Assembly (NCBI GenBank): GCA_937927885.1
Contig: CALEZJ010000023.1
Location: forward strand, 1 to 8,604
Origin: an uncultured Paracoccaceae bacterium
GTDB taxonomy: Bacteria > Pseudomonadota > Alphaproteobacteria > Rhodobacterales > Rhodobacteraceae
DNA length: 8,604 nucleotides
Reading direction: 5' to 3'
The position numbers were made by a program, and so were the translations under genes. Below, piece after piece: positions 6,202 through 8,604 of the stretch; position 1 is the first letter of the stretch, and each line of letters opens with the position of its first letter. The notes beneath the pieces are model-generated. The model saw nothing but the letters and a program-made list of their open reading frames with translations. It was not told the DNA's origin and did not search any database.

Positions 6202-7167
6202 CAGTTCGGCCGCGACGCGGGTTGTCCATTGACCCGATGCAAAGCGTTGCTGCACCTGTGCCACCACGGCGGCGCGCCGGTCCGGCGGGGCGGCGGGCAG
6301 CCAGCGGCTAAGCCAGAATCCCTCGATATGCTTGTCCATGAAGATGAACTGGCCCATCTGGGTCAAGGCGGGGGCGGTGTCTGACATCTTGCCATAGCTG
6401 ACCCAGCGCGCCCCGGTCGGCATGGCAAAGAACAGGTCCGCGGTCGCCTGATCGCCCACCGCATCCAGAAGAACGCGGGGCTTCAGGGCCTTGATCGCCG
6501 CGGCACTGGCCGCGCGAAACCCGGGGTCTCCGGTCACCAGCACCTCGGCGGCGCCGAGGGCGCGCAGCGCGTCCGCCTCGTCCGGGCGGCGGATCACGGC
6601 AATCGCGTGCAGCCCCTGATCCCGCGCCAGCCCCAGCATCAGCCGCCCCAGTTGCGACCCCGCGGCGTTGATCAGCACCGCCGGGCTTTTCACCTCGCGC
6701 ACCCGCTCCAGCAGGGCCACCGCCGTCAGCGGGTTGACGATCAGCGCCGCGCCGTCGATGTCACTGACCCCCTCGGCCAGCGGGATGCACAGCGCGGCAT
6801 CGCTGACCGCGTGACGCGCCCAGGTGCCGGTGACCGTGCCCAGAAAGGCCACGCGCCGACCCACCAGCGCCTCGGCCGCCGGGCCTTTCCCGGCGATCAC
6901 CCGGCCCGAGCCCTCGAACCCCGCCGCCTGACCCTGCACGCGCGGCTGGCCATAGCCCCCCTGGACAAAGAACAGGTCCGAAGGATTGACCGGGCTTGCG
7001 ATCACCTCGACCAGAACCTGCCCGGTGGCCAGCGCGGGCAGGACGACCTCGCGCAGGTCCAGATGGTCGGCCATGCGGGCGGGGACCTGCGGGGTGGGGG
7101 CTGCGGCATAGCCGCCCTCGCGCAGGGTCAGGGCCAGGGTTGTTCGGGCGAGAGTGGTCTGGGTCAT
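6127..7167 (-). CDS. Zinc-independent MDR oxidoreductase, MECR-like 2-enoyl thioester reductase / quinone reductase family
   Basis: A 346-residue medium-chain dehydrogenase/reductase with a GroES-like N-terminal half and a Rossmann domain bearing NAAGSQLG (167-174). It has one Cys and none of the clustered Cys/His ligands of zinc alcohol dehydrogenases. Several motifs resemble mitochondrial enoyl reductase MECR/Etr1: NPSDLFFVQGGYGQP (61-75, Tyr72 aligning with the catalytic Tyr), GFEGSG (83-88), VNPLTAVALL (144-153) and GFWLSRW (283-289). An NAD(P)H-dependent reductase of an enoyl-CoA or quinone-like substrate is likely, but the substrate is unknown. The start at 7167 is supported by a GGAGGAG ribosome-binding site just upstream. 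The open frame extends to 7314 without another good start. It is divergent from pobA and overlaps the GntR gene tail-to-tail by 75 bp. Confidence 0.88.
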   Translation of the reverse strand: MTQTTLARTTLALTLREGGYAAAPTPQVPARMADHLDLREVVLPALATGQVLVEVIASPVNPSDLFFVQGGYGQPRVQGQAAGFEGSGRVIAGKGPAAEALVGRRVAFLGTVTGTWARHAVSDAALCIPLAEGVSDIDGAALIVNPLTAVALLERVREVKSPAVLINAAGSQLGRLMLGLARDQGLHAIAVIRRPDEADALRALGAAEVLVTGDPGFRAASAAAIKALKPRVLLDAVGDQATADLFFAMPTGARWVSYGKMSDTAPALTQMGQFIFMDKHIEGFWLSRWLPAAPPDRRAAVVAQVQQRFASGQWTTRVAAELSLDQAIDGILPAYARSAGKVMIRP

Positions 7168-7226
7168 GGGCTCCTCCGTGATCCCCTGAAGGTAACGCGG
7201 GCAGGCCACCGTGCAAGGGCGACGTG

Positions 7227-7267
7227 ATCGGACAAGAAGAACGTCGTCGGTGCGCGAATCGTCCAAG
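7227..7267. promoter_or_regulatory. Paired 10-mers ATCGGACAAG / ATCGTCCAAG, possible regulator sites
   Basis: ATCGGACAAG (7227-7236) and ATCGTCCAAG (7258-7267) match at 8 of 10 positions, and their starts are 31 bp apart, about three helical turns. ATCGTCC also occurs in the palindrome at 4305-4319, which hints that one regulator could see both intergenic regions. No functional evidence is visible. Confidence 0.3.
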
Positions 7268-7285
7268 TTTCCGCGCGCCCTGTCC

Positions 7286-8510
<1,225 letters not shown>

Positions 8511-8551
8511 GCGCAACACGGCTTGAGCCCGCCCGCGCGCCGGTGCAGGAT

Positions 8552-8571
8552 GCCCCCCTGATTTGGGGGGC
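8552..8571. promoter_or_regulatory. GCCCCCC-TGATTT-GGGGGGC hairpin covering the next gene's ribosome-binding site
   Basis: A perfect 7-bp G/C stem (8552-8558 with 8565-8571) and a 6-nt loop lie between pobA and the next ATG at 8574. The only Shine-Dalgarno-like sequence there is the G-run forming the right arm, so the folded mRNA would hide it. It could limit translation of the downstream gene when transcribed from pobA. No T-run follows, so a standard terminator is unlikely. Confidence 0.55.
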
Positions 8572-8573
8572 CC

Positions 8574-8604
8574 ATGGCACGCATCATCCTGATCCACGGC
8601 GCAT
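8574..8604 (+). CDS. Probable alpha/beta hydrolase, first 10 codons only (3' partial)
   Basis: An ATG at 8574 opens MARIILIHGA, cut by the window end. A hydrophobic strand followed by HGA near the extreme N-terminus is the usual beta-strand and oxyanion-hole motif of compact alpha/beta hydrolases (the 'LVHGAWHG' type of small esterases). It follows pobA on the same strand after 63 bp. It might be a pathway hydrolase, but too little is visible to name one, and PcaD cannot be claimed. Confidence 0.5.
   Translation, partial: MARIILIHGA

Noticed and set aside
8574..8604. Naming the truncated gene pcaD
   Set aside because: Its position after pobA is tempting, but ten codons with an HGA motif fit many alpha/beta hydrolases.

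Overview
The window is about two thirds G+C, with codon use typical of a high-GC alphaproteobacterium. The protein sequences and a cluster of 'GCGTATTTG...TGAAAGGG' intergenic hairpins suggest a Rhodobacterales-type organism (Rhodobacter/Paracoccus/roseobacter relatives). That placement is an inference from recalled patterns, not from a search. All genes look like carbon catabolism: aromatic compounds at both ends and an acyl-CoA module in the middle. No RNA gene, insertion sequence, phage gene or CRISPR array was seen.

Left edge (1-2040, +): nearly all of paaZ, the bifunctional ring-cleavage enzyme of the phenylacetyl-CoA pathway, missing only its first few codons. It converges with an SDR dehydrogenase gene (2048-2818, -), leaving only 7 bp between the stops. 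Between the SDR start and the next gene is a cluster of three stem-loops (2846-2953), the last a 60-nt near-perfect inverted repeat.

Centre (2981-6201): two divergent units share a 123-bp control region with a perfect 7+1+7 palindrome. Leftward is an acyl-CoA dehydrogenase with the signature sequences of the ACAD10/ACAD11 family. Rightward is an APH-fold kinase matching the kinase half of the same eukaryotic fusion proteins, followed by a GntR/FCD-type regulator overlapping it by 4 bp. Kinase plus ACAD reads as a two-gene version of ACAD10/11, expected by family knowledge to phosphorylate a 4-hydroxyacyl-CoA and then eliminate the phosphate, as in LvaA/LvaC of levulinate catabolism. The SDR could supply or use the hydroxyacyl intermediate. 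This is the most interesting part of the window.

Right part (6127-8604): an MDR oxidoreductase resembling MECR-type 2-enoyl thioester reductases (-) overlaps the regulator tail-to-tail by 75 bp. It is divergent from pobA (4-hydroxybenzoate 3-monooxygenase, +), which has a readable sigma70-like promoter. The first codons of a probable alpha/beta hydrolase follow, with its ribosome-binding site inside a G6/C6 hairpin. Together the genes would feed aromatic and hydroxy-acyl substrates toward beta-oxidation and the TCA cycle.
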